Source: Ensifer sp. LC11
Lineage (GTDB): Bacteria > Pseudomonadota > Alphaproteobacteria > Rhizobiales > Rhizobiaceae
Assembly (NCBI RefSeq): GCF_001695835.1
Contig: NZ_MBSO01000011.1
Location: 62,001 to 126,000, forward strand
DNA: 64,000 nucleotides
Direction of reading: 5' to 3'
The translations under genes were made by a program, and so were the position numbers. Below the pieces are notes generated by a model. The model searched no databases, had not been told where the DNA came from, and was given only the letters and a program-made list of their open reading frames with translations. This document shows, piece after piece, positions 1 through 8,332 of the stretch (within the stretch, counting starts at the first letter, position 1; each line of letters starts with the position of its first letter).

Positions 1-196
1 TCATTTCCACGCACAGCGCCTTGGCGATGTCGATGTCGAAGCCCGTCAGCGTGCCGTCCGCTTCGAGGTTGTTGAAGGGCGGATAGGCGCCTTCCGTGCC
101 GATAACGACCTTTTCGCCGTCGGCCATGGCCGAGCCTGCCATGAGCACGAAAACGGCAGCCGATGCGGCGGCTGCCAGCCGCTTGGAAATACGCAT
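1..196 (-). CDS. Amino-acid ABC transporter substrate-binding protein, N-terminal part
   Basis: Only the first 65 residues lie in the window; the gene continues past position 1. They begin with a signal peptide (MRISKRLAAAASAAVFVLMA, cleavage likely after SAMA). The mature start reads VVIGTEGAYPPFNNLEADGT and then GFDIDIAKALC. This is the usual opening of family 3 periplasmic binding proteins for lysine, arginine, ornithine, glutamine and similar amino acids, in which the FDIDIA stretch builds the ligand pocket. The protein would capture a polar amino acid in the periplasm and deliver it to an ABC permease, probably encoded further left. The exact ligand cannot be told from this fragment. It is divergent from the OmpA-type gene. 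Confidence 0.85.
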   Translation of the reverse strand, partial: MRISKRLAAAASAAVFVLMAGSAMADGEKVVIGTEGAYPPFNNLEADGTLTGFDIDIAKALCVEM

Positions 197-613
197 GATA
201 GTCCTCTCTGTTGGCCGACATCCGGTTTTTTGTTTTTCACGGATGCCAATTTCAGCCGGGGCGTCTGCCGCCGGTTGCGGCGATATTCGTACTCTTTTCC
301 TGTAAAAATCAACAGGAAAGCGAAAGCCCTCAACGGGAAATGGATTTCGACCGGAGATTGCGAAGGCAGTGGCGGAATGAAGATGAACGGTGCGTTCAGG
401 CGCGGTTAATCTTGCCTCCGCTAGCCCTTATGCTGGAACCGGCGCGTGGTTCGGACGTTGCGCCTGATGGCTGTTGCCGAGGACAACACAAAAAAGCCGG
501 AACCTTGGGTCAAGGCCCCGTAAGTATTCGCGTTCGCATTCGCTTCTTCCGCGTGTCATGGATAGGAGTGAGGATGCGGGCCAGGACCTCCCAGGAAGAG
601 GAAGGAAGACAAA
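197..613. other. Intergenic region between divergent genes
   Basis: About 417 bases between the binding-protein gene and the OmpA-type gene with no convincing reading frame. It holds a perfect 8-bp inverted repeat (TTTCCTGT at 296-303 and ACAGGAAA at 312-319). A purine-rich ribosome-binding stretch lies just before 614. Open frames here run against the codon bias of the region. Confidence 0.6.
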
Positions 614-3010
614 ATGTCGATTCGATCCAAGCTTTTCGCAACCGTAGCGCTGCCGGTGCTGTCGGTCTCCGTCGCGGTTCCACCCGCCGTGGCCGACAGT
701 CTGATGAAGCCATTCGAGGTTGCACAGGAAAGCGGTGGTCAGTCTGAGGAAGAGCTGCTGTTGCTGAAGCAGCGCCAGGCTGAAGAGGAAGCTGCCCGCC
801 AGGCAGAAGAGCAGCAGAGAGCAGCGGAAGAACAACAGAGGGCTGCCGAAGAAGAGGCCGCCCGTCAGCAGGCCGAGCAGCAGAGAGCCGCAGAGGAAGA
901 AGCCGCACGCCAGGCGGCCGAGCAACAGAAGGCTGCCGAGGAAGAAGCTGCGCGCCAGGCAGCCGAGCAGCAGAAGGCTGCCGAAGAGGAAGCCGCCCGC
1001 CAGGCGGCTGAACAGCAGAAGGCTGCCGAAGAGGAAGCCGCTCGCCAGGCGGCTGAACAGCAGAAGGCTGCCGAAGAGGAAGCCGCGCGCCAGGCCGCTG
1101 AACAGCAGAAGGCTGCTGAAGAGGAAGCTGCGCGCCAGGCCGCCGAACAGCAGAAGGCTGCAGAAGACCAGAAGGCAGCCGATGAGGAAGCCGCCCGCAA
1201 GGCAGCCGAGCAGCAGAAGGCAGCCGAAGACGAAGCTGCCCGCCAGGCCGCAGAACAGCAGAGGGCCGCTGAAGAAGAAGCCGCCCGCAAGGCGGCAGAG
1301 GAGCAGAAGGCCACTGAGCAGGCTCAACCTGATGCCGCTCAGCAGCCGGCACCTGAAGGCGAGAAGGCTGCCGAGCAACCGGTCGTGACGGAAGAGCAGA
1401 AGGCCGGTGAGGAAGCCCCCGCGACGCAAGAGCAGAAGGCTGGCGAACAGCCTGTCGTGACCGACGAGCAGAAGGCTGGCGGCGAAGTCGCACCGGCCGT
1501 AGAGCCTCAGCCGCAGACCGGCGAAGGCCAGCCAGTGCCCGGTACCGAGCAGCCGCAGACGGGCGAGGGCCAGCCAGTGCCCGGTACCGAGCAGCCGCAG
1601 ACGGGCGAGGGCCAGCCAGTGCCAGGTACCGAGCAGCCGCAAACCGGCGAGGGGCAACCTGTGCCTGGCGCCGACGGCCAGCCGGCAACCGCCGAGCAGC
1701 AGCCGCAGGTGCAGCAGCCGGTTCCGGAAGTGGTCGATACCCGCACGGAGGAAGAGAAGGTGAAGATCGCCGAAGACCCGGCGGCAACCGACGAGACCGT
1801 GGTTCTGCCGGTTGAAAACGGTGCAGCCGTTCTCGACAGCGACAAGGACGCCGACAATGCCGGCGGCAACCAGGCACGCGAACAGCGCCAGAAGCTGCGC
1901 GAGGAACTGCGCGCCAACGAAGAAGACGCGCCGGCACCGGTAGACGATGCTGCCGCCCAGGCCGCAATCTCCGCCGAGCTCCAGGCTGACCTGCCGCAGA
2001 AGATCGAGGCGAACCTGACGGAAAAGGGTACGCGCGTCGACGAGGCGCCGGTCTTCGTGGTTCCGGAAACGACCAATATCATCAACAACACCGTGATCAA
2101 CAATACGGTGATCAACAACAACACGACGGTCAACAACATCACCAACAACATGACCGAGGTGAAGATCGTCGAGCAGGTCGACAACCGGGTCATCCTCGGC
2201 GTCGGCGACCAGATCTTCGTACGCGGCGACGACCGTCCGCGCCTGCGCTACGATGCGGAGGAAACCTTCTACGACCAGCTTCCGCGCGGCCGCACCCGCG
2301 AAACCATCGTGCGCCCCGGCGGCTACCGGATCGTCACCGTCTACAACCGTTATGGCGACATCCTGCAGCGTTCACGCGTCGATCGCGACGGCAACGAGTA
2401 CCTGATGATCTACGCGCCTGAGCGCGACGAAGGTCCGCGTCCGGCGATCATCGACGTCGGCTACGAACTGCCGCCGATGCGCCTGCGCATTCCGGTGCGT
2501 GACTACATCGCCGACGTCTCCGACGACCCGGACCGTGATTATTACGAGTTCCTGGCCGAGCCGCCGGTGGAGCGCGTCGAGCGCGTCTATACGATCGATG
2601 AAGTCCGTCATTCCGCTCGCCTGCGCGACAAGGTTCGCCGCGTCGATCTCGACACGATCACCTTCCCGACGGGCAGCGCCGAGGTGTCGATGTCGCAGGC
2701 GAAAACCATGCGCAAGGTTGCTGCCGCGATGGAGAAGATCCTCGCCAAGGATCCGGGTGAAACCTTCTTCATCGAAGGCCACACCGATGCCGTCGGCTCG
2801 GATCGCTCGAACCTCGTGCTCTCCGACAAGCGCGCCGAATCGGTCGCGTCGCTCTTGACCGAGGCCTATGGCATTCCGCCGGAAAACCTGGTGACGCAGG
2901 GCTACGGCGAGCGATTCCTCAAGGTGCGCACGCAGGATGCCGAGCAGCAGAACCGCCGCGTCACCGTTCGCCGCGTTACCCCGCTGGTTCGCCCGGTCGC
3001 GCAGCGCTGA
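614..3010 (+). CDS. OmpA-family outer membrane protein with long Ala/Glu/Gln repeat region
   Basis: 798 residues in four parts. Residues 1-28 are a signal peptide (cleavage near VADS). Residues about 50-235 are a charged helical region built from repeats of about 15 residues, such as KAAEEEAARQAAEQQ, likely a long coiled coil resembling TolA. Residues about 299-355 hold four copies of a 14-residue unit, QTGEGQPVPGTEQP. An Asn/Thr/Ile-rich patch lies near 487-515. The C-terminal OmpA domain (about 675-790) shows FPTGSAEV, GHTDAVGSDRSN, LSDKRAESV and NRRVTV, which is the peptidoglycan-binding pattern. The family anchors the outer membrane or envelope to peptidoglycan. A good Shine-Dalgarno (GGAAGGAAG) supports the start. 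There is no eight-strand barrel, so the repeats may span the periplasm or lie outside it; that is inference. Confidence 0.9.
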   Translation: MSIRSKLFATVALPVLSVSVAVPPAVADSLMKPFEVAQESGGQSEEELLLLKQRQAEEEAARQAEEQQRAAEEQQRAAEEEAARQQAEQQRAAEEEAARQAAEQQKAAEEEAARQAAEQQKAAEEEAARQAAEQQKAAEEEAARQAAEQQKAAEEEAARQAAEQQKAAEEEAARQAAEQQKAAEDQKAADEEAARKAAEQQKAAEDEAARQAAEQQRAAEEEAARKAAEEQKATEQAQPDAAQQPAPEGEKAAEQPVVTEEQKAGEEAPATQEQKAGEQPVVTDEQKAGGEVAPAVEPQPQTGEGQPVPGTEQPQTGEGQPVPGTEQPQTGEGQPVPGTEQPQTGEGQPVPGADGQPATAEQQPQVQQPVPEVVDTRTEEEKVKIAEDPAATDETVVLPVENGAAVLDSDKDADNAGGNQAREQRQKLREELRANEEDAPAPVDDAAAQAAISAELQADLPQKIEANLTEKGTRVDEAPVFVVPETTNIINNTVINNTVINNNTTVNNITNNMTEVKIVEQVDNRVILGVGDQIFVRGDDRPRLRYDAEETFYDQLPRGRTRETIVRPGGYRIVTVYNRYGDILQRSRVDRDGNEYLMIYAPERDEGPRPAIIDVGYELPPMRLRIPVRDYIADVSDDPDRDYYEFLAEPPVERVERVYTIDEVRHSARLRDKVRRVDLDTITFPTGSAEVSMSQAKTMRKVAAAMEKILAKDPGETFFIEGHTDAVGSDRSNLVLSDKRAESVASLLTEAYGIPPENLVTQGYGERFLKVRTQDAEQQNRRVTVRRVTPLVRPVAQR
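770..1320 (+). repeat. Tandem coding repeats of about 45 bp (coiled-coil region)
   Basis: Within the OmpA-type gene a 45-bp unit encoding KAAEEEAARQAAEQQ recurs at least six times almost unchanged between about 900 and 1170. More degenerate copies, with shortened or Lys-substituted units, flank it on both sides. Copies differ mostly at third codon positions. Confidence 0.9.
1511..1678 (+). repeat. Four tandem 42-bp coding repeats
   Basis: Four head-to-tail copies at 1511, 1553, 1595 and 1637, each encoding Pro-Gln-Thr-Gly-Glu-Gly-Gln-Pro-Val-Pro-Gly followed by Thr/Ala-Glu/Asp-Gln/Gly. Copies two and three are nearly identical at the DNA level, so recent duplication or copy-number change is likely. 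Confidence 0.95.
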
Positions 3011-3078
3011 CAAAGCCGCTCGGCGCTAGCACCTAGCGTTGATCCAGCTTCGGGCAGGACTGCCCGCCTAAATCCCGG

Positions 3079-3110
3079 AAACCCGCCTCGCAAAAGGCGG
3101 GTTTCTATCG
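3079..3110 (+). terminator. Intrinsic terminator after the OmpA-type gene
   Basis: A 10-bp stem, AAACCCGCCT (3079-3088) with AGGCGGGTTT (3095-3104), is closed by a CGCAAA loop. It ends in a short T stretch and lies about 70 bases past the stop codon. Confidence 0.8.
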
Positions 3111-3151
3111 TTTTGAGATCGCCTCACATCATTTCATTCCCCCGGATTGCC

Positions 3152-3895
3152 ATGAAAGCCTTTGCCCTGCCGCTTATTGCTCTTGCCATGCTTGCCCAGT
3201 CAGCCAATGCTGCGCCGGGGCTGGTCGAGCCGGACCTGCGGCTTCCCGCCAATCCCGCGGGCAAAACGGATGCGCCGCGCGTCGCGCTGACGCTCGATGC
3301 CTGCAGCGGTGCAACCGACATGCGCATTCTCGGCACGCTGATCGAAAACCGCATTCCGGCTACGATCTTCGTCACGGCACGCTGGCTGAAGCGCAACGGC
3401 CTCGTCGTCGAAGTCATGAAGGCGCATCCCGATCTTTTCGAGATCGAAGACCACGGCGCCATGCATGTGCCGCCGATCGATGTGAAGATCTCCGTCTACG
3501 GCCTTGCCGCAGCCGGCTCGGAGGCCGCGGTTTCGGCCGAAATCGACGGCGGAGCGAAGGCAATCACCCAGCATGGCCTTCCGGCGCCGCGCTGGTTCCG
3601 CGGCGCGACCGCCAAATACACCCATTCGTCGATGAGCCAGATCCGCGCCAAGGGCTACCGCATCGCCGGCTATTCGGTGAACGGCGACGGCGGCTCGCTG
3701 CTCGGCGCTGCTGTGGCCGAAAAGCGCATTCGCAATGCCAGGGACGGTGACGTCATCATTGCCCATATCAATCAGCCGACCCATGCGGCCGGTGCGGGTG
3801 TTGCCCGCGGCATCCTCGACCTCAAGGCCAAGGGCTATAACTTCGTCCGCCTCAACGATATTCCGGATGAAATGACCGTCGGCGCGACGAACTGA
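3152..3895 (+). CDS. Polysaccharide deacetylase family protein (exported)
   Basis: 247 residues from the chosen ATG, which begins a clear signal peptide (MKAFALPLIALAMLAQSANA). An upstream in-frame ATG at 3113 would put 13 extra residues before it. The mature protein has the NodB-fold opening VALTLDACSG, where the Asp stands in the metal/catalytic position. A DHGAMHVPP segment stands where the family has its metal histidines, and WFRGATAKY matches the RxP-like motif. The family removes N- or O-acetyl groups from polysaccharides or peptidoglycan in the periplasm. The substrate is unknown. The motifs deviate from classical NodB (DACSG instead of TFDDG), so catalysis is probable but not proven by sequence alone. 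Confidence 0.8.
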   Translation: MKAFALPLIALAMLAQSANAAPGLVEPDLRLPANPAGKTDAPRVALTLDACSGATDMRILGTLIENRIPATIFVTARWLKRNGLVVEVMKAHPDLFEIEDHGAMHVPPIDVKISVYGLAAAGSEAAVSAEIDGGAKAITQHGLPAPRWFRGATAKYTHSSMSQIRAKGYRIAGYSVNGDGGSLLGAAVAEKRIRNARDGDVIIAHINQPTHAAGAGVARGILDLKAKGYNFVRLNDIPDEMTVGATN

Positions 3896-4138
3896 CGGCC
3901 GTCGGCGGCTGAAACCGGAAAATGTCCGCAGCGTTGAAAGAAGCCCGAGGTGCCGCAGGCACCCGGTGCAAGGCACAGGTGTGGGCTGTGAAAGATTGCC
4001 CGCTGTCCAAAGCAGTTCTCGCCTTGTCGGCCTGAAGCCGCTGCTCGATGCAAAGTAGCGGTCTGTCGAAATCCGTTTTTCGTTACTGGCGGCTCCCCGT
4101 AGCCTTGTCGCACTATGCGACTGACTCCGGAGGGATGG

Positions 4139-5740
4139 ATGAAACGTGTCGTCTTCGGGCTCATTGTCGCACTGTTGTCGCCGGTGCTCTCGTTGCCTGC
4201 ACGCGCGGGTGGTGCAGGCACGGCCTTGCCACCATTCGAGCAGGTGCTGGAGCGGGCCGAGGAAGGCGATGTCGAGGCGCAGGTCGATCTCGGCATGCGC
4301 TACCAAACCGGCGAGGGCGTTGCGCGCAACTTCATGAAGGCCATCGGCTGGTACCGGAAGGCGGCCGAGATGGGCAATGCGAAGGCGCAGTTCCATCTCG
4401 GCACCATTTACTTCAATGGCGTGGAAGGTGTGAAACAGAACTATGCCGAGGCCGGACGATGGTTTCGGCTCTCCGCCGAGCAGAATACGCCGGCTGCCCA
4501 GTATGATCTCGGGGTGATCTACGAACGCGGGTTGGGTGTCGCCAAGGACGAGACGCAGGCGGTCGCCTACTACCGGCTGGCAGCCGAACAGGGCTATGCC
4601 CCGGCCCAATACAACCTCGCCTATCTGTATCAGGAGGGGCGCGGCACGAAGCGCGACCAGGCCGCGGCCTTCGAATGGTATCGGAAGGCGGCAGAGCAAG
4701 GGCTGGTTGCGGCCATGCACAATCTGGCCATCGCCTATTTTCAGGGCAATGGCACGCTGAGGAATGACGCGGAGGCTTACCGATGGACGTCGCGAGCCGC
4801 GATCGCCGGCGAGGCCCGCGCTCAGTACAATCTCGGATTCATGTACGAGAAAGGTGCTGGTGTAGAACGCAATGTAGCCGAAGCGCAGCGCTGGTACCTG
4901 CGTGCCGCCGAACAGGGAAACGTCGAGGCGCAAGCGGATGCCGGACGGCTCTATTTCAACAGCGAGGCCGGGCGGATCAATGCCAAGGAGGGTGTTCGCT
5001 GGCTCCGCCCTGCTGCGGACGCCGGCAACAAAGACGCGCAAAACCTGCTCTGCGGCGTTTATGTGCGCGCCTTCGGCGTCGGGCGCGATGATCGGGAGGC
5101 AGTGACTTGGTGCCGCAAGGCGGCCGACCAGGGCATGGTTTCGGCGCAGGTGGATCTAGCGACGTTCTACATGCTGGGGCGCGGCGTCGAGAAGGACGAG
5201 GCGGCGGCGTTCGAACTGTTCTTGAAGGCGGCAAAGCAGGGGGATTCCAAAGCCCAGATGAATGTCGGCGTCATGTACCTGAATGGTACTGGCGTGGCCG
5301 AGAACTACGCGGAAGCTCACCACTGGTTTCTGACGCTCGCTGATCGCGGAGATCCCCGCGGCCAATTCAATCTGGCTGTGATGTACGCAAATGGCCAGGG
5401 TCTCGAACGGAACGCGAAAGAGGCGGTGCGGCTCTACAAGCTCTCCGCCGAACAGGGCTATGCCCTGGCGCAGTACAATCTCGCCATGGCCCATCTCAAT
5501 GGCATCGGCGTGGAAATCGACCCTACGGCTGCCGTCACATGGTTCCGCAAAGCCGCCGAACAAGGAAATGCCGACGCGCAATTCAATCTCGGCATCGCCT
5601 ATGCCAGAGGCGACGGTGTGGAGAAGGACCTTTCGGCGGCCGCCGAATGGTATGCCAAGGCAGCCGCGCAAGGGATGCAGAAGGCACGACAGGCGCTCGC
5701 AGGGTTGCCGAAAGGGTATCGCGACGCCACGCAGCCTTGA
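4139..5740 (+). CDS. Sel1-like repeat (TPR-like) exported protein
   Basis: 533 residues from ATG 4139, chosen because GGAGGG precedes it and a signal peptide (KRVVFGLIVALLSPVLSLPARA) follows. Essentially the whole mature protein is Sel1 repeats of 36 residues, about thirteen of them. They carry the hallmark pattern A-x-x-x-L-G-x-x-Y-x-x-G-x-G-V followed by A-x-x-W-Y/F-x-K-A-A-E-Q-G. Such solenoids act as scaffolds for protein contacts; in rhizobia some (ExoR-type) regulate exopolysaccharide and envelope signalling. This one is longer than ExoR and I cannot assign a partner. No catalytic domain is present. Confidence 0.88.
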   Translation: MKRVVFGLIVALLSPVLSLPARAGGAGTALPPFEQVLERAEEGDVEAQVDLGMRYQTGEGVARNFMKAIGWYRKAAEMGNAKAQFHLGTIYFNGVEGVKQNYAEAGRWFRLSAEQNTPAAQYDLGVIYERGLGVAKDETQAVAYYRLAAEQGYAPAQYNLAYLYQEGRGTKRDQAAAFEWYRKAAEQGLVAAMHNLAIAYFQGNGTLRNDAEAYRWTSRAAIAGEARAQYNLGFMYEKGAGVERNVAEAQRWYLRAAEQGNVEAQADAGRLYFNSEAGRINAKEGVRWLRPAADAGNKDAQNLLCGVYVRAFGVGRDDREAVTWCRKAADQGMVSAQVDLATFYMLGRGVEKDEAAAFELFLKAAKQGDSKAQMNVGVMYLNGTGVAENYAEAHHWFLTLADRGDPRGQFNLAVMYANGQGLERNAKEAVRLYKLSAEQGYALAQYNLAMAHLNGIGVEIDPTAAVTWFRKAAEQGNADAQFNLGIAYARGDGVEKDLSAAAEWYAKAAAQGMQKARQALAGLPKGYRDATQP

Positions 5741-5777
5741 AGCCCCGCAGCGCCCGCGCAAAGGAAACACGCAGTCG

Positions 5778-6305
5778 TCAGACAGTGTCGCCCTTGCGCT
5801 GCAGGCCGGTGACCTTTTCGACGAAATCGGCGATGACAGTGGTGTCGTCCAGGTCGAAGACGGGCAGGTCGCTGTCGGCGACCGGGTGATCGGCGGCGAT
5901 CGCGCAGATGTGCGGATCGGTGGGCGCCAGCGGCTCGCGGTTTGCCGATTCCAGGCGCCGCGCCTCGATCTTCGGGATCGGCTCGCGCTTGTAGCCTTCG
6001 ATGAGCACGAGATCGCAAGGAGCAAGCCGCGCCAGGATCTCCTCGAAGCTTGGTTCCGGAGCACCACGCAATTCGTGCATGATTGCGAAGCGATTGTTGG
6101 AAACGATCGTCACCTCGTGGGCGCCGGCCTCGCGGTGGCGGTAACTGTCGGCGCCAACCTTGTCGATGTCGAAATCGTGGTGCGCATGCTTGACGGTCGA
6201 GACCACGTAGCCGCGCCGCGTCAGCTCGCTGACAAGGCGTACCATCAGTCCGGTCTTTCCGGAGTTTTTCCAGCCGGCAATGCCGAAGATCTTCATGGCG
6301 GTCAT
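5778..6305 (-). CDS. mobB: Molybdopterin-guanine dinucleotide biosynthesis adaptor protein MobB
   Basis: About 175 residues. The N-terminus MKIFGIAGWKNSGKTGLMVRL carries a Walker A P-loop (GWKNSGKT) of the MobB GTPase family. TVKHAHHDFDIDK and DLVLIEGYKREPIPKIE are further family motifs. MobB is thought to bind GTP and help MobA attach GMP to molybdopterin for bis-MGD enzymes. The ATG at 6305 overlaps the mobA stop codon (ATGA), which suggests translational coupling; the second ATG at 6296 is an equally good start by homology. The open frame extends further left but without family similarity. Confidence 0.93.
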   Translation of the reverse strand: MTAMKIFGIAGWKNSGKTGLMVRLVSELTRRGYVVSTVKHAHHDFDIDKVGADSYRHREAGAHEVTIVSNNRFAIMHELRGAPEPSFEEILARLAPCDLVLIEGYKREPIPKIEARRLESANREPLAPTDPHICAIAADHPVADSDLPVFDLDDTTVIADFVEKVTGLQRKGDTV

Positions 6306-6958
6306 GCGTTTCTGTCCTCGAAAAGGCTCAACCATTCTTCTGCTTCGTTGAGATCACCCGGCGTGTTGACGTTGAAAAACGGATCGAACGCGCCCTTTGC
6401 CGTCGCGACAAGCGGAAAGTCGACGGTCACCGACGGGTGGCGCTCGATGAAGGCGCGGACACGCCGCTTCGGGTCGCTGGACAGCCAGATCTCCAGTGCG
6501 TCCGCCAGTGCCACTGGCCAAAGCGCAAACAGCGGATGCATTTGGCCGGCGGATGCCGCAACGGCAATCTGCTGACGTACCGTCATTGCTTCGGCGAGCC
6601 GAGCGACGAGATCGGTCGGAAAGAACGGCGTGTCGGTCGGCACCACCAGAACGTGGGATGCCTGGGAGGAGGCCGTCGCCGCATGGCGCATGGCCGCAAG
6701 CACACCGGCGAGCGGCCCGAGAAAGCCCGGAACCGTGTCGGCAACGACCGGCAGGCCTAGGGAGACGGCGTCCGTGGGCTCACTGTTCAGGTTGAGGGCG
6801 ATGCTTTCGACCTGCGGCCGAAGCCGCGCGACGATCCGCGTGAGCATCGGCCGGCTGCCAAGGAGGAGGGCCGACTTCGGGCTACCCATGCGGCGCGACA
6901 GTCCACCGGCGAGGATGACGGCGGGCAGGCGGGGACTGATTGGAGAGGTCTTGGACAT
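6302..6958 (-). CDS. mobA: Molybdenum cofactor guanylyltransferase MobA
   Basis: 218 residues. The N-terminal AVILAGGLSRRMGSPKSALLLG is the nucleotidyltransferase signature (LAGG-x-S-x-RMG-x-x-K). HVLVVPTDTPFFPTDL supplies the metal-binding Asp. Near the end, GAFDPFFNVNTPGDL matches the conserved F-x-N-x-N-TP-x-D/E-L of MobA. It transfers GMP from GTP to Mo-molybdopterin in the cytoplasm. It sits directly upstream of mobB with a 4-base overlap and just downstream of a membrane transporter gene on the same strand (10-base gap), so the three may be cotranscribed. Confidence 0.95.
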   Translation of the reverse strand: MSKTSPISPRLPAVILAGGLSRRMGSPKSALLLGSRPMLTRIVARLRPQVESIALNLNSEPTDAVSLGLPVVADTVPGFLGPLAGVLAAMRHAATASSQASHVLVVPTDTPFFPTDLVARLAEAMTVRQQIAVAASAGQMHPLFALWPVALADALEIWLSSDPKRRVRAFIERHPSVTVDFPLVATAKGAFDPFFNVNTPGDLNEAEEWLSLFEDRNA

Positions 6959-6968
6959 CCGACGGCTC

Positions 6969-7877
6969 CTATTCCAGCGGGCCTGTCAGCGAGCGCTGGG
7001 CGACCGCCTTCCTGCCGCGCCGGGTCTCGCGGTAGAATGTATAGAGGCCAGAGCCGATGATGACCGCGACACCCGCCAGCATCCACGCATCAGGCACTTC
7101 GGCAAAGAAGAAAATACCGATCAGGATCGACCAGATCAGGCTGGTGTAGCGGAAGGGGGCGATGACCGAAATGTCACCGGCGCGCATCGCCAGCACGATC
7201 GTCTGATAGCCGAGCATCAGAAGAACGCTCGCAGCGGCGATGTGGCCAAATGTCGTCGTCGACATCGGCTGCCAGCCGCCCATCGGCACGACGAGGGCCG
7301 CGCCGACGATCGTGGTCACAAGCGAGGTGGACACGGTGATGTAGAGCGACGGGACGTCATGGCCGATGCGGCGGGTACAGAGATCGCGGGTCGCGGTGAC
7401 GAAAACGCAACCGACGACCGTCAGTGCCGCCGGGGTGAAGCCTTCGGGCCCGGGCCGGAGCACGATCAACACACCGATGAAACCAACGATGATGGCCGTC
7501 CAGCGGCGCCATCCGACCGGTTCACCGAGGAAGAGGGCGGCGCCGAGCGTCACGGCGAGCGGCAGCGCCTGCATGATCGCAGACGCATTGGCGAGCGGGA
7601 TCTGGCCAAGGGCGGAAATATAGGTGACCGAGGCCAGCGCCTCCATGGCGATACGCAGCAGGATCACCGGGCGCATGAGAGTGCCAAGCGGGCGAAAGGC
7701 ACGAAAGTGCCGGGCCGCAATCACCACCATCAGCGTCGTCAAGAGCCCCCGCACGAAGATGATCTGGCCGACATTCATCGCGCCAGTGACGGATTTGACC
7801 AGCGCGTCGTTGCAGGAGAACGTAACCATTGCCAGGCACATAAAAAGAATGCCGCGGAAATTGGTGGAGGCTTGCAT
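6969..7877 (-). CDS. DMT-superfamily (EamA) transporter
   Basis: 302 residues from ATG 7877, which follows an AGGA Shine-Dalgarno; the longer open frame adds a basic leader that looks non-coding. Ten hydrophobic segments form two EamA halves, with the first starting FRGILFMCLAMVTFSCNDALVKSV. The C-terminus is basic (FYRETRRGRKA). Members export metabolites, amino acids or drugs across the inner membrane; the substrate cannot be told here. It lies immediately upstream of mobA on the same strand, which may be transcriptional convenience rather than a functional link. Confidence 0.88.
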   Translation of the reverse strand: MQASTNFRGILFMCLAMVTFSCNDALVKSVTGAMNVGQIIFVRGLLTTLMVVIAARHFRAFRPLGTLMRPVILLRIAMEALASVTYISALGQIPLANASAIMQALPLAVTLGAALFLGEPVGWRRWTAIIVGFIGVLIVLRPGPEGFTPAALTVVGCVFVTATRDLCTRRIGHDVPSLYITVSTSLVTTIVGAALVVPMGGWQPMSTTTFGHIAAASVLLMLGYQTIVLAMRAGDISVIAPFRYTSLIWSILIGIFFFAEVPDAWMLAGVAVIIGSGLYTFYRETRRGRKAVAQRSLTGPLE

Positions 7878-8332
7878 GCTGGCTGTCCTGCGGCGCCGGG
7901 AGGGGGCGATTGCCTGCCGACGGATGGGGAGGCGAATCCATGGGCGTGGATCGCCCAATGTTTAAGCACTGGCCGCCGTCTTGTGCAAATGGGATCATCG
8001 GCAGCGCCGGATTTTCTTTCGGTGCAAGTAGAAGCGTTCGGTTCGGCCAAGATCCTTTGCCCGAAAGACTGTGGCGCGGCGGTAAAACGTACCCCTCGTT
8101 CATGCGTTTATTCGTGGAATCTTAAGTTTCGCTGCCTATCGTCGCCACAATTCCGCATCCATTCGCATGACGCGATCGGCGGGGTGGCCCGAGGGTAGAC
8201 CTTTGCAGGGTGGCCATTCCAGGGGTGTTCGTCGAAACCCGGGAGAGGTTTCGGCAAATATCCAGACATTGCTTCGATCAAGAAGAAGCCGCCGCGCGGG
8301 CCTGTTCCCATAAGAATAATCAGGGGTGCGCA
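7878..8332. other. Divergent intergenic region
   Basis: 455 bases between the DMT transporter gene and the chemotaxis receptor gene, presumably holding both promoters. A 7-bp perfect hairpin (CGAAACC at 8233-8239 with GGTTTCG at 8247-8253) lies about 80 bases before the receptor start. No reading frame here has family-like features. Confidence 0.55.

Noticed and set aside
428-1967. Long open frames opposite the OmpA-type repeat region
   Set aside because: They are shadows of a repetitive, high-GC coding region; their products are Leu/Ser/Arg repeats without a start signal.
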